From Siphonodentalium dalli (Eukaryota > Mollusca > Scaphopoda > Gadilida > Siphonodentaliidae), in contig CP136069.1 of assembly GCA_032622095.1 (NCBI GenBank), forward strand, positions 105,366,278-105,430,277: a stretch of DNA of 64,000 nt, read 5' to 3'. Below are positions 27,901 through 41,437 of the stretch, in pieces. Positions within the stretch are counted from its first letter, which is position 1. The number at the start of each line of letters is the position of its first letter. The position numbers were made by a program, and so were the translations under genes. The notes beneath the pieces are model-generated. The model was given only the letters and a program-made list of their open reading frames with translations. It was not told where the DNA came from and did not search any database.

Positions 27901-30900
27901 GTATAGTTCCCAGTATCTGTATATTCTTAAATCCTGTCTAATCTGGAAGGGAAAAGAGAGAGACTAAAATAATGAAATACAAATCACGGTGCAAAAACAA
28001 GAGAAGGGGTATCGTCCGCTGAATACCACCTTGTGGCATAGTGCCTAACATATAACCTATGACTGATATACTCAGACAGATGGACACCAAAATTAGTATT
28101 TTCAAATAAACAAAGATGATCGTACTATAGAACGAAAAACCTAAACAAGACGATTGAACATATGCCATTGAATGTCCTTATGGTGGTGTCAACATCCGTA
28201 CCAAATTTAATTTAGATCTGAGCAATACTGTTCCAAGTTATGACATGAACAGAGATTGGACTGATGTACGAACACACTGACAGACGCTCGGACGGACAGA
28301 TGTTTAAACAGTATACCCCCCATAATAATACCCACTGAATTTGAGCTGTTATCTTGGATGTGGCCATCATCTGTATAGTTCCCAGTATCTGTATATTCTT
28401 AAATCCTGTCTAATCTGGAAGGGAAAAGAGAGAGACTAAAATAATGAAATACAAATCACGGTGCAAAAACAAGAGATGGTGTATCGTCCGCTGAATACCA
28501 CCTTGTGGCATAGTGCCTAACATATAACCTATGACTGATATACTCAGACAGATGGACACCAAAATCAGTATTTTCAAATAAACAAAGATGATCGAACTAT
28601 AGAACGAAAAACCTAAACAAGACGATTGAACATATGCCATTGAATGTCCTTACAGTGGTGTCAACATTCGTACCAAATTTCATTTAGATCCGAGCAATAC
28701 TGTTCCAAGTTATGACATGAACAGACATTGGACTGATGTACGAAAACACTAACGGACGCTCGGACGGACATATGTTTAAACAGTATACCCCCCTAATAAT
28801 ACCCACTGACATTTGAGCTGTTATCTTGGATGCGGCCATCGTCTGTATAGTTCCCAGTATCTGTATATTCTTAAATCCTGTCTAATCTGGAAGGGATAAG
28901 AGAGAGACTAAAATAATGAAATACAAATCACGGTGCAAAAACAAGAGATGGGGTATCGTCCGCTGAATACCACCTTGTGGCATAGTGGCTAACATATAAC
29001 CTATGACTGATATACTCAGACAGATGGACACCAAAATTAGTATTTTCAAATAAACAAAGATGATCGAACTATAGAACGAAAAACCTAAACAAGACGATTG
29101 AACATATGCCATTGAATGTCCTTATGGTGGTGTCAACATCTGTACCAAATTTCATTTAGATCCGAGCAATACTGTTCCAAGTTATGACACGAACAGACAT
29201 TGGACTGATGTACGAACACACTGACGGACGCTCGGACGGACAGATGTTTAAACAGTTTACCCCCCTAATAATACCCACTGACATTTGAGCTGTTATCATG
29301 GATGCGGCCTTAATCTTTATAGTTCCCAGTATCTGTATATTCTTAAATCCTGTCTAATCTGGAAGGGAAAAGAGAGAGACTAAAATAATGAAATACAAAT
29401 CACGGTGCAAAAACAAGAGATGGGGTATCGTCCGCTGAATACCACCTTGTGGCATAGTGCCTAACATATAACCTATGACTGATATACTCAGACAGATGGA
29501 CACCAAAATTAGTATTTTCAAATAAACAAAGATGATCGAACTATAAAACGAAAAACCTAAACAAGACGATTGAACATATGCCATTGAATGTCCTTATGGT
29601 GGTGTCAACATCCGTACCAAATTTCATTTAGATCCGAGCAATACTGTTCAAGTTATGACATGAACAGACATTGGACTGATGTACGAACACACTGACGGAC
29701 GCTCGGACGGACAGATGTTTAAACAGTATACCCCACTAATAATACCCGCTGACATTTGAGCTGTTATCTTGGATGCGGCCATCGTCTATAGTTCCCAGTA
29801 TCTGTATATTCTTAAATCCTGTCTAATCTGGAAGGGAAAAGAGAGAGACTAAAATAATGAAATACAAATCAAGGTGCAAAAACAAGAGATGGGGTATCGT
29901 CCGCTGAATACCACCTTGTGGCATAGTGCCTAACATATAACCTATGACTGATATACTCAGACAGATGGACACCAAAATTAGTATTTTCAAATAAACAAAG
30001 ATGATCGAAATATAGAACGAAAAACATAAACAAGACGATTGAACATATGCCATTGAATGTCCTTACGGTGGTGTCAACATTCGTACCAAATTTCATTTAG
30101 ATCCGAGCAATACTGTTCCAAGTTATGACATGAACAGACATTGGACTGATGTACGAACACACTGACGGACGCTCGGACGGACAGATGTTTAAACAGTATA
30201 CCCCCCCCTAATAATATCCACTGACATTTGAGCTGTTATCATGGATGCGGCCTTAATCTGTATAGTTCCCAGTATCTGTATATTCTTAAATCCTGTCTAA
30301 TCTGGAAGGGAAAAGAGAGAGACTAAAATAATGAAATACAAATCACGGTGCAAAAACAAGAGATGGGGTATCGTCCGCTGAATACCACCTTGTGGCATAG
30401 TGCCTAACATATAACCTATGACTGATATACTCAGACAGATGGACACCAAAATTAGTATTTTCAAATAAACAAAGATGATCGAACTATAGAACGAAAAACC
30501 TAAACAAGACGATTGAACATATGCCATTGAATGTCCTTATGGTGGTGTCAACATCTGTACCAAATTTCATTTAGATCCGAGCAATACTGTTCCAAGTTAT
30601 GACATGAACAGACATTGGACTGATGTACGAACACACTGACGGACGCCCGTCCGGACAGATGTTTAAACAGTATACCCCCCTAATAATACCCACTGACATT
30701 TGAGCTGTTATCTTGGATGCGGCCATCGTCTGTATAGTTCCCAGTATCTGTATATTCTTAAATCCTGTCTAATCTGGAAGGGATAAGAGAGAGACTAAAA
30801 TAATGAAATACAAATCACGGTGCAAAAACAAGAGATGGGGTATCGTCCGCTGAATACCACCATGTGGCATAGTGCCTAACATATAACCTATGACTGATAT

Positions 30901-31520
30901 ACTCAGACAGATGGACACCAAAATTAGTATTTTCAAATAAACAAAGATGATCGAACTATAGAACGAAAAACCTAAACAAGACGATTGAACATATGCCATT
31001 GAATGTCCTTATGGTGGTGTCAACATCTGTACCAAATTTCATTTAGATCCGAGCAATACTGTTCCAAGTTATGACACGAACAGACATTGGACTGATGTAT
31101 GAACACACTGACGGACAGATGTTTAAACAGTATACCCCCCCCTAATAATACCCACTGACATTTGAGCTGTTATCATGAATGCGGCCTTAATCTGTATAGT
31201 TCCCAGTATCTGTATATTCTTAAATCCTGTCTAATCTGGAAGGGAAAAGAGAGAGACTAAAATAATGAAATACAAATCACGGTGCAAAAACAAGAGATGG
31301 GGTATCGTCCGCTGAATACCACATTGTTGCATAGTGCCTAACATATAACCTATGACTGATATACTCAGACAGATGGACACCAAAATTAGTATTTTCAAAT
31401 AAACAAAGATGATCGAACTATAGAACAAAAAACCTAAACAAGACGATTGAACATATGCCATTGAATGTCCTTACGGTGGTGTCAACATTCGTACCAAATT
31501 TCATTTAGATCCGAGCAATA
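24905..31520 (-). repeat. 14-monomer block, copy 1 (partner at 34820-41437)
   Basis: About 6.6 kb with the same monomer order as 34820-41437, 9915-9917 bp away (21 monomers). Shared private changes include ACCAACATTAGT with AAAGAAGACG (25730/35640), CTCTTAAATCC with GGAAGGTAAAAG (26035/35950), CATATGCCTTTG (26745/36660), GATGGTGTATCG (28476/38391) and ACATTGTTGCATAG or ACCTTGTTGCATAG (31321/41237). The ends are placed where the private changes stop matching. Confidence 0.8.
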
Positions 31521-31699
31521 TTGTTCCAAGTTATGACTTGAACAGAGATTGGACTGATGTACGAACACACTGACAGACGCTCGGACGGACAGATGTTTAA
31601 ACAGTATACCCCCCCCTAATAATACCCACTGACATTTGAGCTGTTATCATGGATGCGGCCTTAATCTGTATAGTTCCCAGTATCTGTATATTCTTAAAT

Positions 31700-34600
31700 C
31701 CTGTCTAATCTGGAAGGGAAAAGAGAGAGACTAAAATAATGAAATACAAATCACGGTGCAAAAACAAGAGATGGGGTATCGTCCGCTGAATACCACCTTG
31801 TGGCATAGTGCCTAACATATAACCTATGACTGATATACTCAGACAGATGGACACCAAAATTAGTATTTTCAAATAAACAAAGATTATCGTACTATAGAAC
31901 GAAAAACCTAAACAAGACGATTGAACATATGCCATTGAATGTCCTTATAGTGGTGTCAACATCTGTACCAAATTTCATTTAGATCCGAGCAATACTGTTC
32001 CAAGTTATGACATGAATAGACATTGGACTGATGTACGAACACACTGACGGACGCTCGTCCGGACATATGTTTAAACAGTATACCCCCCCTAATAATACCC
32101 ACTGACATTTGAGCTGTTATCTTGGATGCGGCCATCGTCTGTATAGTTCCCAGTATCTGTATATTCTTAAATCCTGTCTAATCTGGAAGGGAAAAGAGAG
32201 AGACTAAAATAATGAAATACAAATCACGGTGCAAAAACAAGAGATGGTGTATCGTCCGCTGAATACCACCTTGTGGCATAGTGCCTAACATATAACCTAT
32301 GACTGATATACTCAGACAGATGGACACCAAAATTAGTATTTTCAAATAAACAAAGATGATCGAACTATAGAACGAAAAACCTAAACAAGACGATTGAACA
32401 TATGCCATTGAATGTCCTTACGGTGGTGTCAACATTCGTACCAAATTTCATTTAGATCCGAGCAATACTGTTCCAAGTTATGACATGAACAGACATTGGA
32501 CTGATGTACGAAAACACTAACGGACGCTCGGACGGACATATGTTTAATCAGTATACCCCCTTAATAATACCCACTGACATTTGAGCTGTTATCTTGGATG
32601 CGGCCATCGTCTGTTTAGTTCCCAGTATCTGTATATTCTTAAATCCTGTCTAATCTGGAAGGGAAAAGAGAGAGACTAAAATAATGAAATACAAATCACG
32701 GTGCAAAAACAAGAGATGGGGTATCGTCCGCTGAATACCACCTTGTGGCATAGTGCCTAACATATAACCTATGACTGATATACTCAGACAGATGGACACC
32801 AAAATTAGTATTTTCAAATAAACAAAGATGATCGAACTATAGAACGAAAAACCTAAACAAGACGATTGAACATATGCCATTGAATGTCCTTATGGTGGTG
32901 TCAACATCTGTACCAAATTTCATTTAGATCCGAGCAATACTGTTCCAAGTTATGACACGAACAGACATTGGACTGATGTACGAACACACTGACGGACGCT
33001 CGGACGGACAGATGTTTAAACAGTATACTCACCCTAATAATACCCACTGACATTTGAGCTGTTATCATGAATGCGGCCTTAATCTGTATAGTTCCCAGTA
33101 TCTGTATATTCTTAAATCCTGTCTAATCTGGAAGGGAAAAGAGAGAGACTAAAATAATGAAATACAAATCACGGTGCAAAAACAAGAGATGGGGTATCGT
33201 CCGCTGAATACCACCTTGTGGCATAGTGCCTAACATATAACCTATGACTGATATACTCAGACAGATGGACACCAACATTAGTATTTTCAAATAAACAAAG
33301 ATGATCGTACTATAGAACGAAAAACGTAAAGAAGACGATTGAACATATGCCATTGAATGTCCTTATAGTGGTGTCAACATCTGTACCAAATTTCATTTAG
33401 ATCCGAGCAATACTGTTCCAAGTTATGACATGAACAGACATCGGACTGATGTACGAACACAATGACGGACGCTCGGACCGACAAATGTTTAAACAGTATA
33501 CCGCCCCCCTAATAATACCCACTGACATTTGAGCTGTTATCTTGGATGCGGCCATCGTCTGTATAGTTCCCAGTATCTGTTTACTCTTAAATCCTGTCTA
33601 ATCTGGAAGGTAAAAGAGAGAGACTAAAATAATGAAATACAAATCACGGTGCAAAAACAAGAGATGGGGTATCGTCCGCTGAATACCACATTGTGGCATA
33701 GTGCCTAACATATAACCTATGATTGATATACTCAGACAGATGGACACCAAAATTAGTATTTTCAAATAAACAAAGATGATCGTACTTTTGAACGAAAAAC
33801 CTAAACAAGACGATTGAACATATGCCATTGAATGTCCTTACGGTGGTGTCAACATCTATACCAAATTTCATTTAGATCCGAGCAATACTGTTCCAAGTTA
33901 TGACATGAACAGACATTGGACTGATGTACGAACACACTGACGGACGCTCAGACGGACAGATGTTTAAACAGTATACCCCCCCTAATAATACCCACTGTCA
34001 TTTGAGCTGTTATCATGGATGCGGCCTTAATCTGTATAGTTCCCAGTATCTGTATATTCTTAAATCCTGTCTAATCTGGAAGGGAAAAGAGAGAGACTAA
34101 AATAATGAAATACAAATCACGGTGCAAAAACAAGAGATGGGGTATCGTCCGCTGAATACCACCTTGTGGCATAGTGCCTAACATATAACCTATGACTGAT
34201 ATACTCAGACAGATGGACACCAAAATTAGTATTTTCAAATAAACAAAGATGATCGTACTATAGAACGAAAAACCTAAACAAGACGATTGAACATATGCCA
34301 TTGAATGTCCTTATAGTGGTGTCAACATCTGTACCAAATTTCATTTAGATCCGAGCAATACTGTTCCAAGTTATGACATGAATAGACATTGGACTGATGT
34401 ACGAACACACTGACGGACGCTCGTCCGGACATATGTTTAAACAGTATACCCCCCCTAATAATACCCACTGACATTTGAGCTGTTATCTTGGATGCGGCCA
34501 TCGTCTGTATAGTTCCCAGTATCTGTATATTCTTAAATCCTGTCTAATCTGGAAGGGAAAAGAGAGAGACTAAAATAATGAAATACAAATCACGGTGCAA

Positions 34601-36431
34601 AAACAAGAGATGGTGTATCGTCCGCTGAATACCACCTTGTGGCATAGTGCCTAACATATAACCTATGACTGATATACTCAGACAGATGGACACCAAAATT
34701 AGTATTTTCAAATAAACAAAGATGATCGAACTATAGAACGAAAAACCTAAACAAGACGATTGAACATATGCCATTGAATGTCCTTACGGTGGTGTCAACA
34801 TTCGTACCAAATTTCATTTAGATCCGAGCAATACTGTTCCAAGTTATGACATGAACAGACATTGGACTGATGTACGAAAACACTAACGGACGCTCGGACG
34901 GACATATGTTTAATCAGTATACCCCCTTAATAATACCCACTGACATTTGAGCTGTTATCTTGGATGCGGCCATCGTCTGTTTAGTTCCCAGTATCTGTAT
35001 ATTCTTAAATCCTGTCTAATCTGGAAGGGAAAAGAGAGAGACTAAAATAATGAAATACAAATCACGGTGCAAAAACAAGAGATGGGGTATCGTCCGCTGA
35101 ATACCACCTTGTGGCATAGTGCCTAACATATAACCTATGACTGATATACTCAGACAGATGGACACCAAAATTAGTATTTTCAAATAAACAAAGATGATCG
35201 AACTATAGAACGAAAAACCTAAACAAGACGATTGAACATATGCCATTGAATGTCCTTATGGTGGTGTCAACATCTGTACCAAATTTCATTTAGATCCGAG
35301 CAATACTGTTCCAAGTTATGACACGAACAGACATTGGACTGATGTACGAACACACTGACGGACGCTCGGACGGACAGATGTTTAAACAGTATACTCACCC
35401 TAATAATACCCACTGACATTTGAGCTGTTATCATGAATGCGGCCTTAATCTGTATAGTTCCCAGTATCTGTATATTCTTAAATCCTGTCTAATCTGGAAG
35501 GGAAAAGAGAGAGACTAAAATAATGAAATACAAATCACGGTGCAAAAACAAGAGATGGGGTATCGTCCGCTGAATACCACCTTGTGGCATAGTGCCTAAC
35601 ATATAACCTATGACTGATATACTCAGACAGATGGACACCAACATTAGTATTTTCAAATAAACAAAGATGATCGTACTATAGAACGAAAAACGTAAAGAAG
35701 ACGATTGAACATATGCCATTGAATGTCCTTATAGTGGTGTCAACATCTGTACCAAATTTCATTTAGATCCGAGCAATACTGTTCCAAGTTATGACATGAA
35801 CAGACATCGGACTGATGTACGAACACAATGACGGACGCTCGGACCGACAAATGTTTAAACAGTATACCGCCCCCCTAATAATACCCACTGACATTTGAGC
35901 TGTTATCTTGGATGCGGCCATCGTCTGTATAGTTCCCAGTATCTGTTTACTCTTAAATCCTGTCTAATCTGGAAGGTAAAAGAGAGAGACTAAAATAATG
36001 AAATACAAATCACGGTGCAAAAACAAGAGATGGGGTATCGTCCGCTGAATACCACCTTGTGGCATAGTGCCTAACATATAACCTATGATTGATATACTCA
36101 GACAGATGGACACCAAAATTAGTATTTTCAAATAAACAAAGATGATCGTACTTTTGAACGAAAAACCTAAACAAGACGATTGAACATATGCCATTGAATG
36201 TCCTTACGGTGGTGTCAACATCTATACCAAATTTCATTTAGATCCGAGCAATACTGTTCCAAGTTATGACATGAACAGACATTGGACTGATGTACGAACA
36301 CACTGACGGACGCTCAGACGGACAGATGTTTAAACAGTATACCCCCCCTAATAATACCCACTGACATTTGAGCTGTTATCATGGATGCGGCCTTAATCTG
36401 TATAGTTCCCAGTATCTGTATATTCTTAAAT
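31700..36431 (-). repeat. Five-monomer tandem duplication (2366 bp, 2 copies)
   Basis: Monomers at 31705, 32178, 32650, 33123 and 33598 are repeated in order at 34071, 34544, 35016, 35489 and 35964, each 2366 bp on. Nearly all private changes are shared, including GAACACAATGACGG (33459/35823) and ATACCGCCCCCC. Few differences are visible, for example GATTATCG at 31883 against GATGATCG at 34249, so this is one of the youngest duplications in the array. Confidence 0.85.
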
Positions 36432-39400
36432 CCTGTCTAATCTGGAAGGGAAAAGAGAGAGACTAAAATAATGAAATACAAATCACGGTGCAAAAACAAG
36501 AGATGGGGTATCGTCCGCTGAATACCACCTTGTGGCATAGTGCCTAACATATAACCTATGACTGATATACTCAGACAGATGGACACCAAAATTAGTATTT
36601 TCAAATAAACAAAGATGATCGAACTATAAAACGAAAAACCTAAACAAGACGATTGAACATATGCCTTTGAATGTCCTTATGGTGGTGTCAACATCCGTAC
36701 CAAATTTCATTTAGATCCGAGCAATACTGTTCAAGTTATGACATGAACAGACATTGGACTGATGTACGAACACACTGACGGACGCTCGGACGGACAGATG
36801 TTTAAACAGTATACCCCACTAATAATACCCGCTGACATTTGAGCTGTTATCTTGGATGCGGCCATCGTCTATAGTTCCCAGTATCTGTATATTCTTAAAT
36901 CCTGTCTAATCTGGAAGGGAAAAGAGAGAGACTAAAATAATGAAATACAAATCAAGGTGCAAAAACAAGAGATGGGGTATCGTCCGCTGAATACCACCTT
37001 GTGGCATAGTGCCTAATATATAACCTATGACTGATATACTCAGACAGATGGACACCAAAATTAGTATTTTCAAATAAACAAAGATGATCGAAATATAGAA
37101 CGAAAAACATAAACAAGACGATTGAACATATGCCATTGAATGTCCTTACGGTGGTGTCAACATTCGTACCAAATTTCATTTAGATCCGAGCAATACTGTT
37201 CCAAGTTATGACATGAACAGACATTGGACTGATGTACGAACACACTGACGGACGCTCGGACGGACAGATGTTTAAACAGTATACCCCCCCCCTAATAATA
37301 TCCACTGACATTTGAGCTGTTATCATGGATGCGGCCTTAATCTGTATAGTTCCCAGTATCTGTATATTCTTAAATCCTGTCTAATCTGGAAGGGAAAAGA
37401 GAGAGACTAAAATAATGAAATACAAATCACGGTGCAAAAACAAGAGATGGGGTATCGTCCGCTGAATACCACCTTGTGGCATAGTGCCTAACATATAACC
37501 TATGACTGATATACTCAGACAGATGGACACCAAAATTAGTATTTTCAAATAAACAAAGATGATCGAACTATAGAACGAAAAACCTAAACAAGACGATTGA
37601 ACATATGCCATTGAACGTCCTTATGGTGGTGTCAACATCTGTACCAAATTTCATTTAGATCCGAGCAATACTGTTCCAAGTTATGACATGAACAGACATT
37701 GGACTGATGTACGAACACACTGACGGACGCCCGTCCGGACAGATGTTTAAACAGTATACCCCCCTAATAATACCCACTGACATTTGAGCTGTTATCTTGG
37801 ATGCGGCCATCGTCTGTATAGTTCCCAGTATCTGTATATTCTTAAATCCTGTCTAATCTGGAAGGGAAAAGAGAGAGACTAAAATAATGAAATCCAAATC
37901 ACAGAGCAAAAACAAGAGATGGGGTATCGTCCGCTGAATACCAGCTTGTGGCATAGTGCCTAACATATAACCTATGACTGATATACTCAGACAGATGGAC
38001 ACCAAAATTAGTATTTTCAAATAAACAAAGATGATCGAACTATAGAACGAAAAACCTAAACAAGACGATTGAACATATGCCATTGAATGTCCTTATGGTG
38101 GTGTCAACATCCGTACCAAATTTAATTTAGATCTGAGCAATACTGTTCCAAGTTATGACATGAACAGAGATTGGACTGATGTACGAACACACTGACAGAC
38201 GCTCGGACGGACAAATGTTTAAACAGTATACCCCCCATAATAATACCCACTGAATTTGAGCTGTTATCTTGGATGTGGCCATCATCTGTATAGTTCCCAG
38301 TATCTGTATATTCTTAAATCCTGTCTAATCTGGAAGGGAAAAGAGAGAGACTAAAATAATGAAATACAAATCACGGTGCAAAAACAAGAGATGGTGTATC
38401 GTCCGCTGAATACCACCTTGTGGCATAGTGCCTAACATATAACCTATGACTGATATACTCAGACAGATGGACACCAAAATCAGTATTTTCAAATAAACAA
38501 AGATGATCGAACTATAGAACGAAAAACCTAAACAAGACGATTGAACATATGCCATTGAATGTCCTTACAGTGGTGTCAACATTCGTACCAAATTTCATTT
38601 AGATCCGAGCAATACTGTTCCAAGTTATGACATGAACAGACATTGGACTGATGTACGAAAACACTAACGGACGCTCGGACGGACATATGTTTAATCAGTA
38701 TACCCCCCTAATAATACCCACTGACATTTGAGCTGTTATCTTGGATGCGGCCATCGTCTGTATAGTTCCCAGTATCTGTATATTCTTAAATCCTGTCTAA
38801 TCTGGAAGGGATAAGAGAGAGACTAAAATAATGAAATACAAATCACGGTGCAAAAACAAGAGATGGGGTATCGTCCGCTGAATACCACCTTGTGTGGCAT
38901 AGTGGCTAACATATAACCTATGACTGATATACTCAGACAGATGGACACCAAAATTAGTATTTTCAAATAAACAAAGATGATCGAACTATAGAACGAAAAA
39001 CCTAAACAAGACGATTGAACATATGCCATTGAATGTCCTTATGGTGGTGTCAACATCTGTACCAAATTTCATTTAGATCCGAGCAATACTGTTCCAAGTT
39101 ATGACACGAACAGACATTGGACTGATGTACGAACACACTGACGGACGCTCGGACGGACAGATGTTTAAACAGTTTACCCCCCTAATAATACCCACTGACA
39201 TTTGAGCTGTTATCATGGATGCGGCCTTAATCTTTATAGTTCCCAGTATCTGTATATTCTTAAATCCTGTCTAATCTGGAAGGGAAAAGAGAGAGACTAA
39301 AATAATGAAATACAAATCACGGTGCAAAAACAAGAGATGGGGTATCGTCCGCTGAATACCACCTTGTGGCATAGTGCCTAACATATAACCTATGACTGAT

Positions 39401-41437
39401 ATACTCAGACAGATGGACACCAAAATTAGTATTTTCAAATAAACAAAGATGATCGAACTATAAAACGAAAAACCTAAACAAGACGATTGAACATATGCCA
39501 TTGAATGTCCTTATGGTGGTGTCAACATCCGTACCAAATTTCATTTAGATCCGAGCAATACTGTTCAAGTTATGACATGAACAGACATTGGACTGATGTA
39601 CGAACACACTGACGGACGCTCGGACGGACAGATGTTTAAACAGTATACCCCACTAATAATACCCGCTGACATTTGAGCTGTTATCTTGGATGCGGCCATC
39701 GACTATAGTTCCCAGTATCTGTATATTCTTAAATCCTGTCTAATCTGGAAGGGAAAAGAGAGAGACTAAAATAATGAAATACAAATCAAGGTGCAAAAAC
39801 AAGAGATGGGGTATCGTCCGCTGAATACCACCTTGTGGCATAGTGCCTAACATATAACCTATGACTGATATACTCAGACAGATGGACACCAAAATTAGTA
39901 TTTTCAAATAAACAAAGATGATCGAAATATAGAACGAAAAACATAAACAAGACGATTGAACATATGCCATTGAATGTCCTTACGGTGGTGTCAACATTCG
40001 TACCAAATTTCATTTAGATCCGAGCAATACTGTTCCAAGTTATGACATGAACAGACATTGGACTGATGTACGAACACACTGACGGACGCTCGGACGGACA
40101 GATGTTTAAACAGTATACCCCCCCTAATAATATCCACTGACATTTGAGCTGTTATCATGGATGCGGCCTTAATCTGTATAGTTCCCAGTATCTGTATATT
40201 CTTAAATCCTGTCTAATCTGGAAGGGAAAAGAGAGAGACTAAAATAATGAAATACAAATCACGGTGCAAAAACAAGAGATGGGGTATCGTCCGCTGAATA
40301 CCACCTTGTGGCATAGTGCCTAACATATAACCTATGACTGATATACTCAGACAGATGGACACCAAAATTAGTATTTTCAAATAAACAAAGATGATCGAAC
40401 TATAGAACGAAAAACCTAAACAAGACGATTGAACATATGCCATTGAATGTCCTTATGGTGGTGTCAACATCTGTACCAAATTTCATTTAGATCCGAGCAA
40501 TACTGTTCCAAGTTATGACATGAACAGACATTGGACTGATGTACGAACACACTGACGGACGCCCGTCCGGACAGATGTTTAAACAGTATACCCCCCTAAT
40601 AATACCCACTGACATTTGAGCTGTTATCTTGGATGCGGCCATCGTCTGTATAGTTCCCAGTATCTGTATATTCTTAAATCCTGTCTAATCTGGAAGGGAT
40701 AAGAGAGAGACTAAAATAATGAAATACAAATCACGGTGCAAAAACAAGAGATGGGGTATCGTCCGCTGAATACCACCTTGTGGCATAGTGCCTAACATAT
40801 AACCTATGACTGATATACTCAGACAGATGGACACCAAAATTAGTATTTTCAAATAAACAAAGATGATCGAACTATAGAACGAAAAACCTAAACAAGACGA
40901 TTGAACATATGCCATTGAATGTCCTTATGGTGGTGTCAACATCTGTACCAAATTTCATTTAGATCCGAGCAATACTGTTCCAAGTTATGACACGAACAGA
41001 CATTGGACTGATGTATGAACACACTGACGGACAGATGTTTAAACAGTATACCCCCCCCCTAATAATACCCACTGACATTTGAGCTGTTATCATGAATGCG
41101 GCCTTAATCTGTATAGTTCCCAGTATCTGTATATTCTTAAATCCTGTCTAATCTGGAAGGGAAAAGAGAGAGACTAAAATAATGAAATACAAATCACGGT
41201 GCAAAAACAAGAGATGGGGTATCGTCCGCTGAATACCACCTTGTTGCATAGTGCCTAACATATAACCTATGACTGATATACTCAGACAGATGGACACCAA
41301 AATTAGTATTTTCAAATAAACAAAGATGATCGAACTATAGAACAAAAAACCTAAGCAAGACGATTGAACATATGCCATTGAATGTCCTTACGGTGGTGTC
41401 AACATTCGTACCAAATTTCATTTAGATCCGAGCAATA
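34820..41437 (-). repeat. 14-monomer block, copy 2 (partner at 24905-31520)
   Basis: Second copy of the 6.6-kb block. It differs from copy 1 by scattered single bases, by C-tract lengths and by a 2-base insertion giving CTTGTGTGGCATAG near 38892. Its left part is also part of the 2366-bp tandem duplication, and its right part belongs to the 3770-bp repeat, so the layers overlap. Confidence 0.8.
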
